Source: CALAED01 sp035765195
GTDB lineage: Bacteria > Actinomycetota > Actinomycetes > Streptosporangiales > Streptosporangiaceae
Length of the DNA stretch: 64,000 bases
Reading direction: 5' to 3'
Assembly (NCBI GenBank): GCA_035765195.1
Contig: DASTYC010000027.1
Location: forward strand, 1-64,000
The position numbers and the translations under genes are program-made. The notes beneath the pieces were generated by a model. The model had not been told where the DNA came from. It was given only the letters and a program-made list of their open reading frames with translations, and searched no databases. Below are positions 1-8,433 of the stretch, piece after piece; positions within the stretch are counted from its first letter, which is position 1, and each line of letters opens with the position of its first letter.

Positions 1-174
1 ATATCCAGCCCGCCGGCCTGCTCACCGGCCGTCTCCTCGCCCCGATTGCTGTCGTGATCAATCACTGTGATCCTTCCCTGCCAGAGCAAAAGCCCTAGCC
101 TGCCGGATCACCAGCCCGCCCACGATCTTTCAGACAGTCCCGAACCTTGATCCTGAACAGTCTGTTGGGAGCTC
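1..174. other. Window edge, no gene seen
   Basis: Non-coding stretch downstream of the leftward HNH gene. I see no convincing reading frame, hairpin or repeat; it may hold the end of a gene that lies outside the window. Confidence 0.4.
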
Positions 175-1605
175 TTAGGGGTCGCGTCCGGGTGAGGGAG
201 CGCCGCTCGCGCGGCGTCGATCATGCGGGTGATCGCCGGGCCGCATGATCTGGTAGCGGTAGCGTCCGTCCGAGTGCTGAGTGATGACGACGCGGTCGGG
301 ATGACGCCACTTGTACCGGTTGTGCCAGGAGCAGCACATCACCAGCCGGTCGATGTCGCTGCCCTGCCCGTTCTCCCAGCCGTCGACGTGATCCACCTGA
401 CAGCCGGTGGCCGGGATCTCGCATCCGTCGACCACGCAGGTCGCGTAGCGGGCCCGCAGCGCGCGGCGTTGCGCTGGAGTGGCGCACCGAACGCGGCGCC
501 CCAGATAGAGCGGATGCCCGTCGGCGCCGAGGACGAGGGCGGAGAACCCTGCGTTGAGCAAGATCTGGCGCGCTCGTTCCATGCCGATGGGGGTGCCGTC
601 GGCGAGCCGTGCGGTGAACGCCGTGCCGTCGAAGGGCCAGGTGGGCGTGGGTGCCGACGTCCCTGTCGGGTCGCGCCGGTCGCCCGGGTCGGTTGCCGGA
701 CCGGGCGCGACACCGTACGAGCAGGCCTCGTAATGGTCGGGTGCCGCGGTGGGGGAGGTGGCCGTGCCGTCGGGTCGGCCGGCGGGTGTGGTCGCCGGGT
801 GCGGCGCGGGCTGTTGGGCGGCGGGTTGGTGGAGGTTGATGAGGAGGATGGGGTCCCACCGGCTGTCGCCGTCGGACAAGTACGTCTGTAGGGCGTCGGC
901 GAGCCGTTCGGGATGATCGCGGGCGTCGTCGGGGCCACACGGCCGCGCCAGAGTCTCCAACCTGGCTTTGATCAACGCCGTTAACTCCGCGCCGAAGCGG
1001 CCCTTCGCAAAGGCGCCCGCCCCCGAACAGTGCAGCGTCAACCACTGCCGCTCCCCCCGTCGCCCGTCTTCGGGCTCGGCGGAGGTGCCGTCGCGCTCGG
1101 CGATCAAGTCTTTGATCTTGTCGGCGAAGCGAGTGACCTGGCCCACCGAGTGGCCTTCGTCAACGAAGGCCAGCAGCAGATCTTCGGCCTTGCCGCAGTC
1201 GGTCTCGTCAAGCCGTCGGACGCCGGTGGCGATCGCCGCGGCATATCCGACCGACAGGTCACCGGCGGCCAGGCGCTTGGCGACCTGCGGCAGCCGCGGC
1301 AACTGCGCGGCCAGCGTGGCGCGCTCCTCGGCGCGGCCGTGGCGCATGCCGAGCGTGGTGCGCAGCCAGGCGGTCGGCGAAGCGTGCCCCCACTCCCCCA
1401 CGTAGCCGCTGCGGGCGGCCCCGGACACGCGGGCGGCGATGGCCGACTCGATCAGGTCGGCCGCCCGCCCCAAGACCTCGACCTGCTCGTAGCAGGCGGC
1501 ACCGGAGTCGGGCGCGGGCCGGGCGGCCAGCTCGGCGGCCAGCCGCGCGATCTCCGCCACCAACTCCGCATTGGTCGCGGGCGCACCCGAACTCTTCGAA
1601 CACAT
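175..1605 (-). CDS. 13E12/DUF222 family HNH endonuclease-like protein
   Basis: 476 residues. The N-terminal half is alanine/arginine-rich and helical (DUF222, 13E12 family). A proline-rich low-complexity linker lies around residues 255-320, and a C-terminal HNH domain around residues 385-440 shows C-VVDGCE-C, DHVDGW and CCSWHNRYKWRH, the zinc-binding and His-Asn-His residues of the fold. The family is present in many copies in actinomycete genomes; its biological job is not settled (mobile-element-like nuclease is usual). The ATG is preceded by GGGA. The gene stands alone. Confidence 0.85.
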   Translation of the reverse strand: MCSKSSGAPATNAELVAEIARLAAELAARPAPDSGAACYEQVEVLGRAADLIESAIAARVSGAARSGYVGEWGHASPTAWLRTTLGMRHGRAEERATLAAQLPRLPQVAKRLAAGDLSVGYAAAIATGVRRLDETDCGKAEDLLLAFVDEGHSVGQVTRFADKIKDLIAERDGTSAEPEDGRRGERQWLTLHCSGAGAFAKGRFGAELTALIKARLETLARPCGPDDARDHPERLADALQTYLSDGDSRWDPILLINLHQPAAQQPAPHPATTPAGRPDGTATSPTAAPDHYEACSYGVAPGPATDPGDRRDPTGTSAPTPTWPFDGTAFTARLADGTPIGMERARQILLNAGFSALVLGADGHPLYLGRRVRCATPAQRRALRARYATCVVDGCEIPATGCQVDHVDGWENGQGSDIDRLVMCCSWHNRYKWRHPDRVVITQHSDGRYRYQIMRPGDHPHDRRRASGAPSPGRDP

Positions 1606-1876
1606 GTTCCCATGATAGGCCGAGGGTCTGACAAAAGCCCTGCTCCAGCGGCCGCGTGTCTCGATACGCCCACCGGCAGTGCGCCGTGGTCATGGCGGCC
1701 CCGCAAGGCTCCCGACACGATCTCGGCGTGAGCCGGCGCCAACCGGTCCATTCGCGTTGTTCGCCGGTTGGGTCGCGCCGCGGGCGGCTCCCTGTCGACG
1801 ACTTGGTACGGAGGCGTCGGACGTCCCGCGTGCGGTGGCCGCGGCCATGTCGACGGCGGCCTTCGAGGTACGCGGG

Positions 1877-3397
1877 CTAATTGGCGCCGGGAAGCTCGGC
1901 GAGGTCACCGACGATGGTTTCGGCGGAGAACAACTCGATGCGCTCGTCGAGCTCGGCCGCCTGCGCCTGCCCCCGATAGCGCGGCGCCGCCAGTTCGGCC
2001 CGCACCCGATCGAACCGCCAAAGCAGCGCCATCGTCCGCCGGTTCGGAACGAGCGTCATCACCGGTCCAATAGTCACGGCGGCCGCGTCGAGTTGGCCGG
2101 CACGGAGGTATGCCGTGGCGAGTGCGACGCGGCTGCTCGACACACAGCCGTGGTAGTAGTACTCCCCCGGCTCGGGTCCGGCGTCGTAGAGCGTGAGCGC
2201 CTGTTCCAACTCGGTGATCGCCTCGCGTTCGGCGTCGGGAAGCTCCAAGAGAAGCTCTCCCGAATAGAAGTGCTGGGTGGCTCTCGACATGCTGAACTCG
2301 CCACCGATCTCGAGCAGCTCGTCGTGATGGTCACGGCCACGCGCCTCGTGAGCGGCGACGATCGCCTGCCGGGCCGTGTCAGCATCGCCGAGATGTGCGG
2401 CAGCCTGGCCCTGATAGAGGAGGAGCTGAGCCGCGTTGGGGCCATCGGCCAGATACTCCAGGCCGCTGCGAGAGAGGTCTCGGCTGAGCCGAGAGCGTCG
2501 CGGATACGCGATCGCGGCCAACTCCAGGCGCAGGTACGCCATCAGCGGACGGTGATCGATCGCGGTCGCGTACGCCCAGCCCGCGCGCACCAGTTCCTCG
2601 GCCGACTGCTCATGGCCCAGATCGGTGGCCGTGAGCGCCATCAGACCGTTGAGCACGCCGAGCAGGAAGTACAAGTCGGTCTCATCGCGCGGCCACAACC
2701 GGCGATCGAGCGCGGCGTAGATGCGCCGTCGTACGCGCCGCATCTCCTGGAAGACAGGGAATGGGTCTCGGGTCATCCGCTCGCGCGAAAGCCGTACGAC
2801 GTCGGCGCGCAGCTGTTCTAACGTGGCGTCGCCGATCTCGCGCCGTTCAGCGGCCTCGGCATGCTCGCTGCCCTCGTGTGCGGCCATCACCACCACCTCG
2901 CGCACGACCCGTTCGTCCGAGCCGTCCGGTTCGCTACCTTCCTGACGGTACGCGATATCCGGTCGTCGCTCAGGCTCGGTTTTCGCGGCCTCGACGCCGC
3001 CCGTGTCGATGAGATCCTTGAGGGCCCGGCGATCCGGCTCGGGGGTGTGCCGCAGGTCGAGGTCGTCGATCAGGTCGGCGGGGCCGACCCCGTACACCTC
3101 GGCGAGACTGCACAGCACGCCAGGGCCGGGCCGCTCGCCGCCCTCCGGCCAGCGCTCGAACGCGCTGACCCGCGCGGCGGTCATCGGCGCCCGCGCGACC
3201 TTCGTGAACCGCATGTTGTAGCGGTCGGCCACGGCGCTTTGCGACAGGCCGAGCGCATGCCGCCAGGCCATCCGCGGACGACAGCCGAAGATCGTGATCA
3301 TCGCCGCGCAGATGGCGGCGCTGTCGAAGCCGTCGGCGACCATCCGCGCGCGAAGCCGAGTGATCTGGGTCCTCTTGGATGTGGCGGCCACGGCCAT
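1877..3397 (-). CDS. XRE-family regulator with TPR-like C-terminal region
   Basis: About 506 residues from the ATG at 3397, which has a good GGGAG site 6-7 nt upstream; an in-frame extension to 3472 lacks one. A degenerate helix-turn-helix lies near residues 35-100 (MAWRHALGLSQSAVADRYNM, then a helix before AFERWPEGG), followed by an Asp/Glu-rich linker and roughly 300 residues of helical repeats resembling TPRs (ALTATDLGHEQSAEEL, GQAAAHLGDADTARQAI, ATAYLRAGQLDAAA). Such proteins are common actinomycete regulators of unknown signal, often acting on development or secondary metabolism. It diverges from the ATPase-led cassette at 3731, so a shared promoter region at 3398-3600 is likely. Confidence 0.75.
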   Translation of the reverse strand: MAVAATSKRTQITRLRARMVADGFDSAAICAAMITIFGCRPRMAWRHALGLSQSAVADRYNMRFTKVARAPMTAARVSAFERWPEGGERPGPGVLCSLAEVYGVGPADLIDDLDLRHTPEPDRRALKDLIDTGGVEAAKTEPERRPDIAYRQEGSEPDGSDERVVREVVVMAAHEGSEHAEAAERREIGDATLEQLRADVVRLSRERMTRDPFPVFQEMRRVRRRIYAALDRRLWPRDETDLYFLLGVLNGLMALTATDLGHEQSAEELVRAGWAYATAIDHRPLMAYLRLELAAIAYPRRSRLSRDLSRSGLEYLADGPNAAQLLLYQGQAAAHLGDADTARQAIVAAHEARGRDHHDELLEIGGEFSMSRATQHFYSGELLLELPDAEREAITELEQALTLYDAGPEPGEYYYHGCVSSSRVALATAYLRAGQLDAAAVTIGPVMTLVPNRRTMALLWRFDRVRAELAAPRYRGQAQAAELDERIELFSAETIVGDLAELPGAN

Positions 3398-3730
3398 CGC
3401 GATCTCCCGGAGCGGCGAACGAACACGGTGCGTACGCAATCTATTACGCCTCGAAATCCGCGTGCGGTGCATCCCTTACTCGAATGCCGACCTGCGCCCC
3501 ATCGGATCATCGCCGTAGGAACACTTCGTTTTCCCAGCTCAGGAGCAACTCCAGCCGCGTAGGGGGAGGTACGAACGCCGGGATTCCGGGTGCGCGTCCG
3601 GCGCGGTTCGATGGGGGCCGTGCCGTCTCCACGGGCGCACTCGCACGTACCGACCTGTCCGCCAGAGATCACCGCCGATCTCGCCACGTCATGGAGTCAC
3701 GATCCCGTGCCGCCGATCCAAGCACCCGCG

Positions 3731-4198
3731 ATGAGGCCGTCGCCGTTCCGTACCCCGGCCGGAGGCATCTGGAGCGACCTCTACATGCACGCCGAGCCCA
3801 GTGCCGTGCCCCGGGCGCGCCGGTTCACCGAGGCGTACCTGCGCCGCCGGCGCCTGGCGGCGTTGTCCGAAACCGTCGCGTTGGTGGCGAGCGAACTCGT
3901 CACCAACGCGGTGCGGGTGACGTGCGCGCCGGCGAGCCCGTTGGCCGGGCCGGGCGAAGCCGGCCAGGCCATCGTGGCCATGCGGCTCAGATCGACGCCG
4001 GCCGGACTGTTCGTCGAGGTCTGGGACCGCGACCCGCGTCCGCCGGTCCTCACCCATGCCGCCGCCCTCGACGAGAACGGCCGCGGCCTCGCCCTGGTGG
4101 CGGCCCTCTGCCGGGCGTGGGACCACTACCCGTGCGACGCGACGACGGGCGGAAAGGTCGTCTGGGCCGAGATCGCCGCCACACCGGTGACCTCATGA
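3731..4198 (+). CDS. RsbW/SpoIIAB-like histidine-kinase-type ATPase
   Basis: About 155 residues from this ATG. The N box (SELVTNAV), a G1-like box (VWDRDPRPPV) and the G2 box (ENGRGLALV) mark a HATPase_c fold of the anti-sigma type, with no histidine phosphotransfer domain. In Streptomyces-type bacteria these small ATPases are anti-sigma/switch proteins or orphan partners of XRE/DUF397 modules. In-frame starts exist at 3590 and 3611 but carry no clear ribosome site, so the start is uncertain. Its TGA overlaps the next ATG by 4 nt (ATGA), first of three such overlaps in a row. Confidence 0.75.
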   Translation: MRPSPFRTPAGGIWSDLYMHAEPSAVPRARRFTEAYLRRRRLAALSETVALVASELVTNAVRVTCAPASPLAGPGEAGQAIVAMRLRSTPAGLFVEVWDRDPRPPVLTHAAALDENGRGLALVAALCRAWDHYPCDATTGGKVVWAEIAATPVTS

Positions 4199-4464
4199 CG
4201 GGGCGCCACCGCAAACAGCCGAAGAACCCGCTTGACCACGAGCCGGTGGCGGTGACCTACGCCAGAGAGCAGGCGGGCCTGACCAAGACGGAACTGGCAC
4301 GGCGCTGCGGAGTTTCGGTGAGCCTGATCAGCGAGATCGAGGCGGGCACCCGCAACGCGACCCCCCAGATGATCCGCAGGCTCGCCGCCGTGCTCAACTG
4401 CCCCCGCGTCGTCCTGGAGCGTAGGCGCACCACCTCGCCGCCCCGCCCCGACGGCCGCTGGTGA
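4195..4464 (+). CDS. Small XRE-family helix-turn-helix protein
   Basis: 89 residues. A clear HTH_3 domain spans about residues 20-75 (AREQAGLTKTELARRCGVSV, then SLISEIEAGTRNATPQMI), with the usual second recognition helix. It has no extra effector domain, so it probably needs a partner. It starts inside the stop of the upstream ATPase gene (ATGA) and its TGA overlaps the GTG of the next gene (GTGA), so translation of the cassette is coupled. Confidence 0.85.
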   Translation: MTGRHRKQPKNPLDHEPVAVTYAREQAGLTKTELARRCGVSVSLISEIEAGTRNATPQMIRRLAAVLNCPRVVLERRRTTSPPRPDGRW

Positions 4465-4793
4465 CCGCGGTTGGCTTGGCCACCGCCGTCACCAAGATCG
4501 CAACACGCCAGGCACGTAGCCTGCTGGACGGGCCGGTGTCTAGATGCTTGGGTTTCCCTGTGCTTGCGACCTATCCGGAGATTCGAGATCGGATCTATGC
4601 GCTCGCCCGTCGGCACGGACTGCGCCCGGACTGGGTCGAATCCACGCGCGAGATGCGCCACTTACTGCTATATGACGCGAACCAGGTCGTCGTGGCCAGG
4701 GCACGTGTCCCGGTACACCGGATGGACACCGATCTGCTGGCCTGCCTCGCTCATGACCTGGAAACCGTGTTCGGGAAGGACTGGATGGAATGA
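4461..4793 (+). CDS. Unknown small protein of the coupled cassette
   Basis: 110 residues from the GTG that overlaps the previous stop. I do not recognise the family. The C-terminal two thirds (from PEIRDRIYALARRHGLRPDW) look like a compact alpha/beta domain with an HLLLYDANQVVVARARVPV strand pair and an acidic C-terminus (ETVFGKDWME). A shorter protein from the in-frame GTG at 4536 is possible. Its position directly before a HicB-like gene, with a 4-nt overlap, would fit a toxin-like or partner role, but no HicA or other toxin motif is visible. Confidence 0.55.
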   Translation: MTAVGLATAVTKIATRQARSLLDGPVSRCLGFPVLATYPEIRDRIYALARRHGLRPDWVESTREMRHLLLYDANQVVVARARVPVHRMDTDLLACLAHDLETVFGKDWME

Positions 4794-5182
4794 CGCACAC
4801 GGTGCACCGGCTCGCGGTACGTGTCCTCAAAAAGGACGGCTACTGGATCGGACTGCCGGTTGATTCTCCGGGGAGCATGGTCGGCGACACACTGACTGAT
4901 CTGTTCGAAGACGTGGAGGCCGCCAAGCACTTCTGCCTCGGGCTGCCGAAGGAGACCCCGGTGATGGTCAGCTACACCTATGACCTGCCCGAGTTCGATG
5001 AGGAAATCATCGGCGTCTATCGCGACCTGCGCGCCGAACGCGACAAGATCGCCGCCAAGCTCGATCAGGCCGCCCGCACCGCTGTCGCACGGCTCAAGCA
5101 GGCCGGGGTCTCGGTTCGCGACAGCGCCGCCATGCTCGGCCTGTCTCCGTCCCGTGTGGACCAGTTGAGGCGTGGCGCCTGA
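4790..5182 (+). CDS. HicB-like protein with C-terminal helix-turn-helix
   Basis: 130 residues. The N-terminal 60 residues resemble the partial-RNase-H fold of HicB-type antitoxins (RVLKKDGYWIGLPVDSPGSM, then DVEAAK). A charged helix follows (residues about 75-100, EIIGVYRDLRAERDKIAAKL) and then a DNA-binding-like helix pair (VSVRDSAAMLGLSPSRVDQL). It is the last gene of the ATPase-XRE-unknown-HicB cassette and overlaps its neighbour by ATGA. Antitoxin function is inferred from fold and context only. Confidence 0.6.
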   Translation: MTHTVHRLAVRVLKKDGYWIGLPVDSPGSMVGDTLTDLFEDVEAAKHFCLGLPKETPVMVSYTYDLPEFDEEIIGVYRDLRAERDKIAAKLDQAARTAVARLKQAGVSVRDSAAMLGLSPSRVDQLRRGA

Positions 5183-5219
5183 CAGCAGTCTCCCGCCGGC
5201 ACGAAACGCGTGGGGCCGA

Positions 5220-5789
5220 TCACCAGGTCCAGCGCCAGAAGCGGCGGCGGTACCGGACGAGGAGGCGGCCGCCGACGTGCCGGCCGCGCACCACGAAATG
5301 GGGGCCCGTTCCCCCGGCGGCGCTCGGCACGTCCCGTACTCGGGCGGAACCCGCGACCATCTCGACGTTCTCGATGTCCACCGAGGCGCCGTGCGGCACC
5401 ACGAGCGTGATCCCGCCGAACGACACGTTGACGTCGATCTCGACGACCCGGTGGCCGATGACGGCGTCGGTGAAGTCGAGCTTCACCGGCCCGGCGGTGA
5501 CGCGCACCACCAGCCGCCTGGCCACCACCCAGGCGCCGCGCCGCTTCAACGGCGTCGCCGTGGCACGCAGTTCGGCCTGCTCCGGCGCCGTCACCGACAC
5601 CGGTCCGCCGGGAAGATCTGCCACCAACGGCTGCACCTCGCCGAACGTGCGCGCGGCGAGCACCTTGTTCAGGCGTTCCTCGAACTCCTCCGGAGACAGC
5701 CGACCCTCGCCGAAGGCCGCCCGCAGCCGGTCGACGACCCGCTCGCGGTCGGCGTCGGACATCCGCAGCTCCGGCGGCTGCGGAGCCAT
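5220..5789 (-). CDS. DUF1707 domain protein
   Basis: About 189 residues. The N-terminus MAPQPPELRMSDADRERVVDRL, with FGEGRLSPEEFEERL, is the DUF1707 (SHOCT-like) module found at the N-terminus of many actinomycete membrane or cell-surface proteins. The rest is beta-rich (VVEIDVNVSFGGITLVVPHG) like the cell-wall-active-antibiotic-response/LiaF C-terminal domain, and it ends in a basic-aromatic tail RRRFWRWTW. No transmembrane helix is visible. An internal ATG at 5762 has the better GGAG site; I keep 5789 because family members usually carry PELR before the S-DADRERV motif. Confidence 0.7.
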   Translation of the reverse strand: MAPQPPELRMSDADRERVVDRLRAAFGEGRLSPEEFEERLNKVLAARTFGEVQPLVADLPGGPVSVTAPEQAELRATATPLKRRGAWVVARRLVVRVTAGPVKLDFTDAVIGHRVVEIDVNVSFGGITLVVPHGASVDIENVEMVAGSARVRDVPSAAGGTGPHFVVRGRHVGGRLLVRYRRRFWRWTW

Positions 5790-5976
5790 CTCCCCGCTCA
5801 CGTCAGGGACCTTTGACGACGCGCCATGCACACACTCAAGCAGATCCCGGGAAGAGTCCGAGCGGGTCGACGACTGAACGAGCTGCCGCAGATGCGGCTC
5901 TGTGGACAAGGAAGCCTGGCATCTGCCGCCAAAAGCGTCCGTTTGGACCGATTATGCGTGCGATAGAGTGCGGCAT

Positions 5977-6750
5977 GTGACGATCGCGAAGTTCGCCCGA
6001 GTGACCTGGGCCGCGCTGATCGGCGCCGCGGTCCTGACGGCGGGCTGCGGCAGCACCGGCAACGGCGGCGGGGACGGACGGAGGGTCGTGGTGTTCGCGG
6101 CGGCTTCGCTGACCGAGACGTTCACCGCGCTGGGCAAGACATTCGAGGCCGCCCATCCCGGCGTCACGGTCACGTTCAACTTCGGCGGCAGTTCGGCGCT
6201 GGCCCAGCAGATCACGCAGGGCGCGCCCGCCGACGTGTTCGCCGCCGCCAGTCCCGCCACCATGAAGATCGTCTCCGACGCGGGCCTGGTCGAGGGCCGG
6301 CCTCGGACGTTCGCCCGCAATCGGCTCGAGATCGCCGTCCCCGCCGGCAATCCCGGCAAGGTCACCGGGCTCGGGGATCTTGCCGACCCCAAGGTCAAGG
6401 TCGTGCTGTGCGCGCCGCAGGTGCCGTGCGGCGCCGCCGCCCGCAAGGCCCTGGCGACCGCCGGGCTCACCGTAAGGCCCGTCTCCCAGGAACAAGACGT
6501 CAAGGCGGCGCTCACCAAGGTGCGGCTCGGCGAGGTCGACGCCGCCCTCGTCTACCGCACCGACGTCAAGGCCGCCACCGGACAGGTCGGGGGCATCGAC
6601 TTTCCGGAGGCCGCCGGAGCCGCCAACGACTACCCCATCGCCACCGTGGCCAAGGCTCCCCAGCCCACGTTGGCGCACCAGTTCGTCCAGTTCGTCCTCT
6701 CGACCCAAGGCCGGGCGACCCTCACCCAGGCCGGGTTCGAGTCCCCCTGA
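5977..6750 (+). CDS. modA: Molybdate ABC transporter substrate-binding lipoprotein ModA
   Basis: About 257 residues from a GTG. It begins with a lipoprotein signal (ARVTWAALIGAAVLTAGCGS, lipobox TAGC) and continues with the ModA signature VVFAAASLTETF and FNFGGSSALAQQI, then GAPADVFAAAS and DAALVYRTDV, the oxyanion-binding loops of the family. It would capture molybdate or tungstate at the outer face of the membrane for the Mo-cofactor supply. No modB permease or modC ATPase lies next to it, so the partner genes must be elsewhere. A 10-bp hairpin follows the stop. Confidence 0.88.
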   Translation: MTIAKFARVTWAALIGAAVLTAGCGSTGNGGGDGRRVVVFAAASLTETFTALGKTFEAAHPGVTVTFNFGGSSALAQQITQGAPADVFAAASPATMKIVSDAGLVEGRPRTFARNRLEIAVPAGNPGKVTGLGDLADPKVKVVLCAPQVPCGAAARKALATAGLTVRPVSQEQDVKAALTKVRLGEVDAALVYRTDVKAATGQVGGIDFPEAAGAANDYPIATVAKAPQPTLAHQFVQFVLSTQGRATLTQAGFESP

Positions 6751-6753
6751 GCG

Positions 6754-6787
6754 GCCGGCCCGCCCGCCTTGCCATGAGCGGGCCGGC
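6754..6787. terminator. Convergent GC hairpin terminator
   Basis: Perfect 10-bp arms GCCGGCCCGC (6754-6763) and GCGGGCCGGC (6778-6787) with a 14-nt loop, placed between the converging ends of modA and the secreted protein gene. There is no U-tract, as is usual for high-GC actinomycete terminators. Confidence 0.6.
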
Positions 6788-6794
6788 GGGGCCG

Positions 6795-7364
6795 TCAGGG
6801 ACCGGTCTGCTCGAACCGGAGCGAGGTCAGCCCGCTCGCGTCGGAACGGATCTCGGCGACGGTCGTGGCGCCGCTCGCGTTGAACCGCACCCCCTGCAAC
6901 CGAATCGTCGTCGGCCCGCCCACCGAGATGCGCTCACTGATCGGGGCCGTCGTGTTGAGGGCGGCCGCGCCGGCGTCGCTGAGGTCGGCGAGCTGCGTAA
7001 TGATCCGGGCGCTGTTCGGCACGACGGTGCCCGAGGTGACGTTCCAGAGCCGGGCCACGATGAAGGCGTTGATCGGCGGCACCCCGGCGAGCCGCCCGCG
7101 GACGTCCGCGTCGAGCGAGTAGGTGCCGGCCCGCGGGAGCGTGACCTGCAGGGCGGAGTCCACCCAGGTGCCCGACGGGGTCGGCTGCAGGTTCAAGAGC
7201 CCCGGCAGGTAGGCGATGCCGGACGGGCCTCGCTTGACGGCACCGGGACCCGCCACGGACGCGTGGGCGTTCGCCGGGTGATCCGAGGGAAGCGTGCCGG
7301 CTCGGGCGACGGCGGGCACGCTCAACAGCGCGGTCGCGCCGAGCGCGACGATGATGCGGCGCAT
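6795..7364 (-). CDS. Secreted protein of unknown function
   Basis: About 189 residues from an ATG with an AAGGA site 4-5 nt upstream. A Sec signal peptide is clear (MRRIIVALGATALLSVPAVA, then RA-G). The mature part looks all-beta (ALQVTLPRAGTYSLDADVRG, then FIVARLWNVTSGTVVPNSARI), like a jelly-roll adhesion or C1q/TNF-like domain, but I recognise no named family. No anchor, no cysteines of note. Convergent with modA; no operon partner. Confidence 0.6.
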   Translation of the reverse strand: MRRIIVALGATALLSVPAVARAGTLPSDHPANAHASVAGPGAVKRGPSGIAYLPGLLNLQPTPSGTWVDSALQVTLPRAGTYSLDADVRGRLAGVPPINAFIVARLWNVTSGTVVPNSARIITQLADLSDAGAAALNTTAPISERISVGGPTTIRLQGVRFNASGATTVAEIRSDASGLTSLRFEQTGP

Positions 7365-7482
7365 GACGTCCTTCCTGGTCAAAGCTCGATTTGGCGAGAC
7401 TCTAGCCAGGCGAAGATCAATCGCGGCGCACGAAGTGATCATGCGAGCACATAGAGTTTTCTAAGGCCGCCGGGCGCGTGGC

Positions 7483-8316
7483 TCAGGGCTTGCGGCCGAT
7501 CCCGCACAGCGGCTGTACGTCCGGCGGCGACGTGATGGAGGTGACCTCCGGTCGCCATTGGGGGACCGGAACGATCCCGGGCTCGAGGATCTCCAGGCCC
7601 TGGAAGAACTCCGCGACCTGACGCCGCGAGCGGAGCTTGTAGGGGATCGAACCACCCTCGTCGTAGCTCCGTTGAGCGGCCTCGAACTCGGGGGTGATCT
7701 CGTTGGCGCCGTCGGCGATGGCGAGATAGCTGCCGGAAGGCAGGCCCTCCATCATGCGCCGGACGACGGAGCGCGCTTCGTCGTCGTCGCCGATGTGGCC
7801 GAGGACGCCCATATAGGTGAGGGCCACCGGCTTCGTCAGGTCCAGGGTGCGCGCCGCCGCCGCCAGGATGGCCGCGGGCTCCCTCATGTCGGCGTCGACG
7901 TAGTCGGTGGCGCCCTGCGCGGTGCCGGTGAGCAGCGCCTGGGCGTGCGCCAGGACGAGGGGATCGTTGTCGACGTAGACGATCCGCGCCTCGGGCGCCA
8001 CGCGCTGCGCGACCTCATGGGTGTTGTCCACGGTCGGCAGCCCGGTGCCGACGTCGAGGAACTGCCCGACGCCGGCCTCCCCGGCCAGGTAGCGGACCGC
8101 GCGAATAAGAAACTGCCGAGTGAGCCGGGCGATATCGAGGATGCCGGGAAATGTTTGAATATATTCATCACCGGCGGCGCGATCTACCGGGAAGTTATCT
8201 TTACCGCCCAACCAGTAGTTCCAGATCCTGGCCGACTGCGGCACCGACGTATCGATCCCGGCCATGAGATCCTTTTCTGCGTCACCCCACGAAAAGCCAG
8301 CACCCTCGTTACTCAC
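7483..8316 (-). CDS. SAM-dependent methyltransferase, DUF574 family
   Basis: About 277 residues. The start is the GTG at 8316, which has GGAGG six to seven nt upstream; an ATG-proximal extension to 8430 has none. Family signature: SVPQSARIWNYWLGGKDNFPVDR at the N-terminus, then the AdoMet-binding loop FLDVGTGLPT, VYVDNDP after it, and GVLGHIGDDDEA. These proteins (S-adenosyl methyltransferase, Methyltransf_19) are highly multiplied in actinomycetes; the substrate is unknown. It lies 117 bp downstream of a DUF5753 regulator in the same direction, a recurrent pairing. Confidence 0.85.
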   Translation of the reverse strand: MSNEGAGFSWGDAEKDLMAGIDTSVPQSARIWNYWLGGKDNFPVDRAAGDEYIQTFPGILDIARLTRQFLIRAVRYLAGEAGVGQFLDVGTGLPTVDNTHEVAQRVAPEARIVYVDNDPLVLAHAQALLTGTAQGATDYVDADMREPAAILAAAARTLDLTKPVALTYMGVLGHIGDDDEARSVVRRMMEGLPSGSYLAIADGANEITPEFEAAQRSYDEGGSIPYKLRSRRQVAEFFQGLEILEPGIVPVPQWRPEVTSITSPPDVQPLCGIGRKP

Positions 8317-8433
8317 AGCAGCCCTCCGCAGCCGGCCGGCCACACCCGTGCCAAACAGCCCGTTCCACGTATGGCCCCATGAGAACAAGAAATGCTGCCG
8401 CGACGCAAGGGTGGTGGCCGCCTCAGGCATGGC

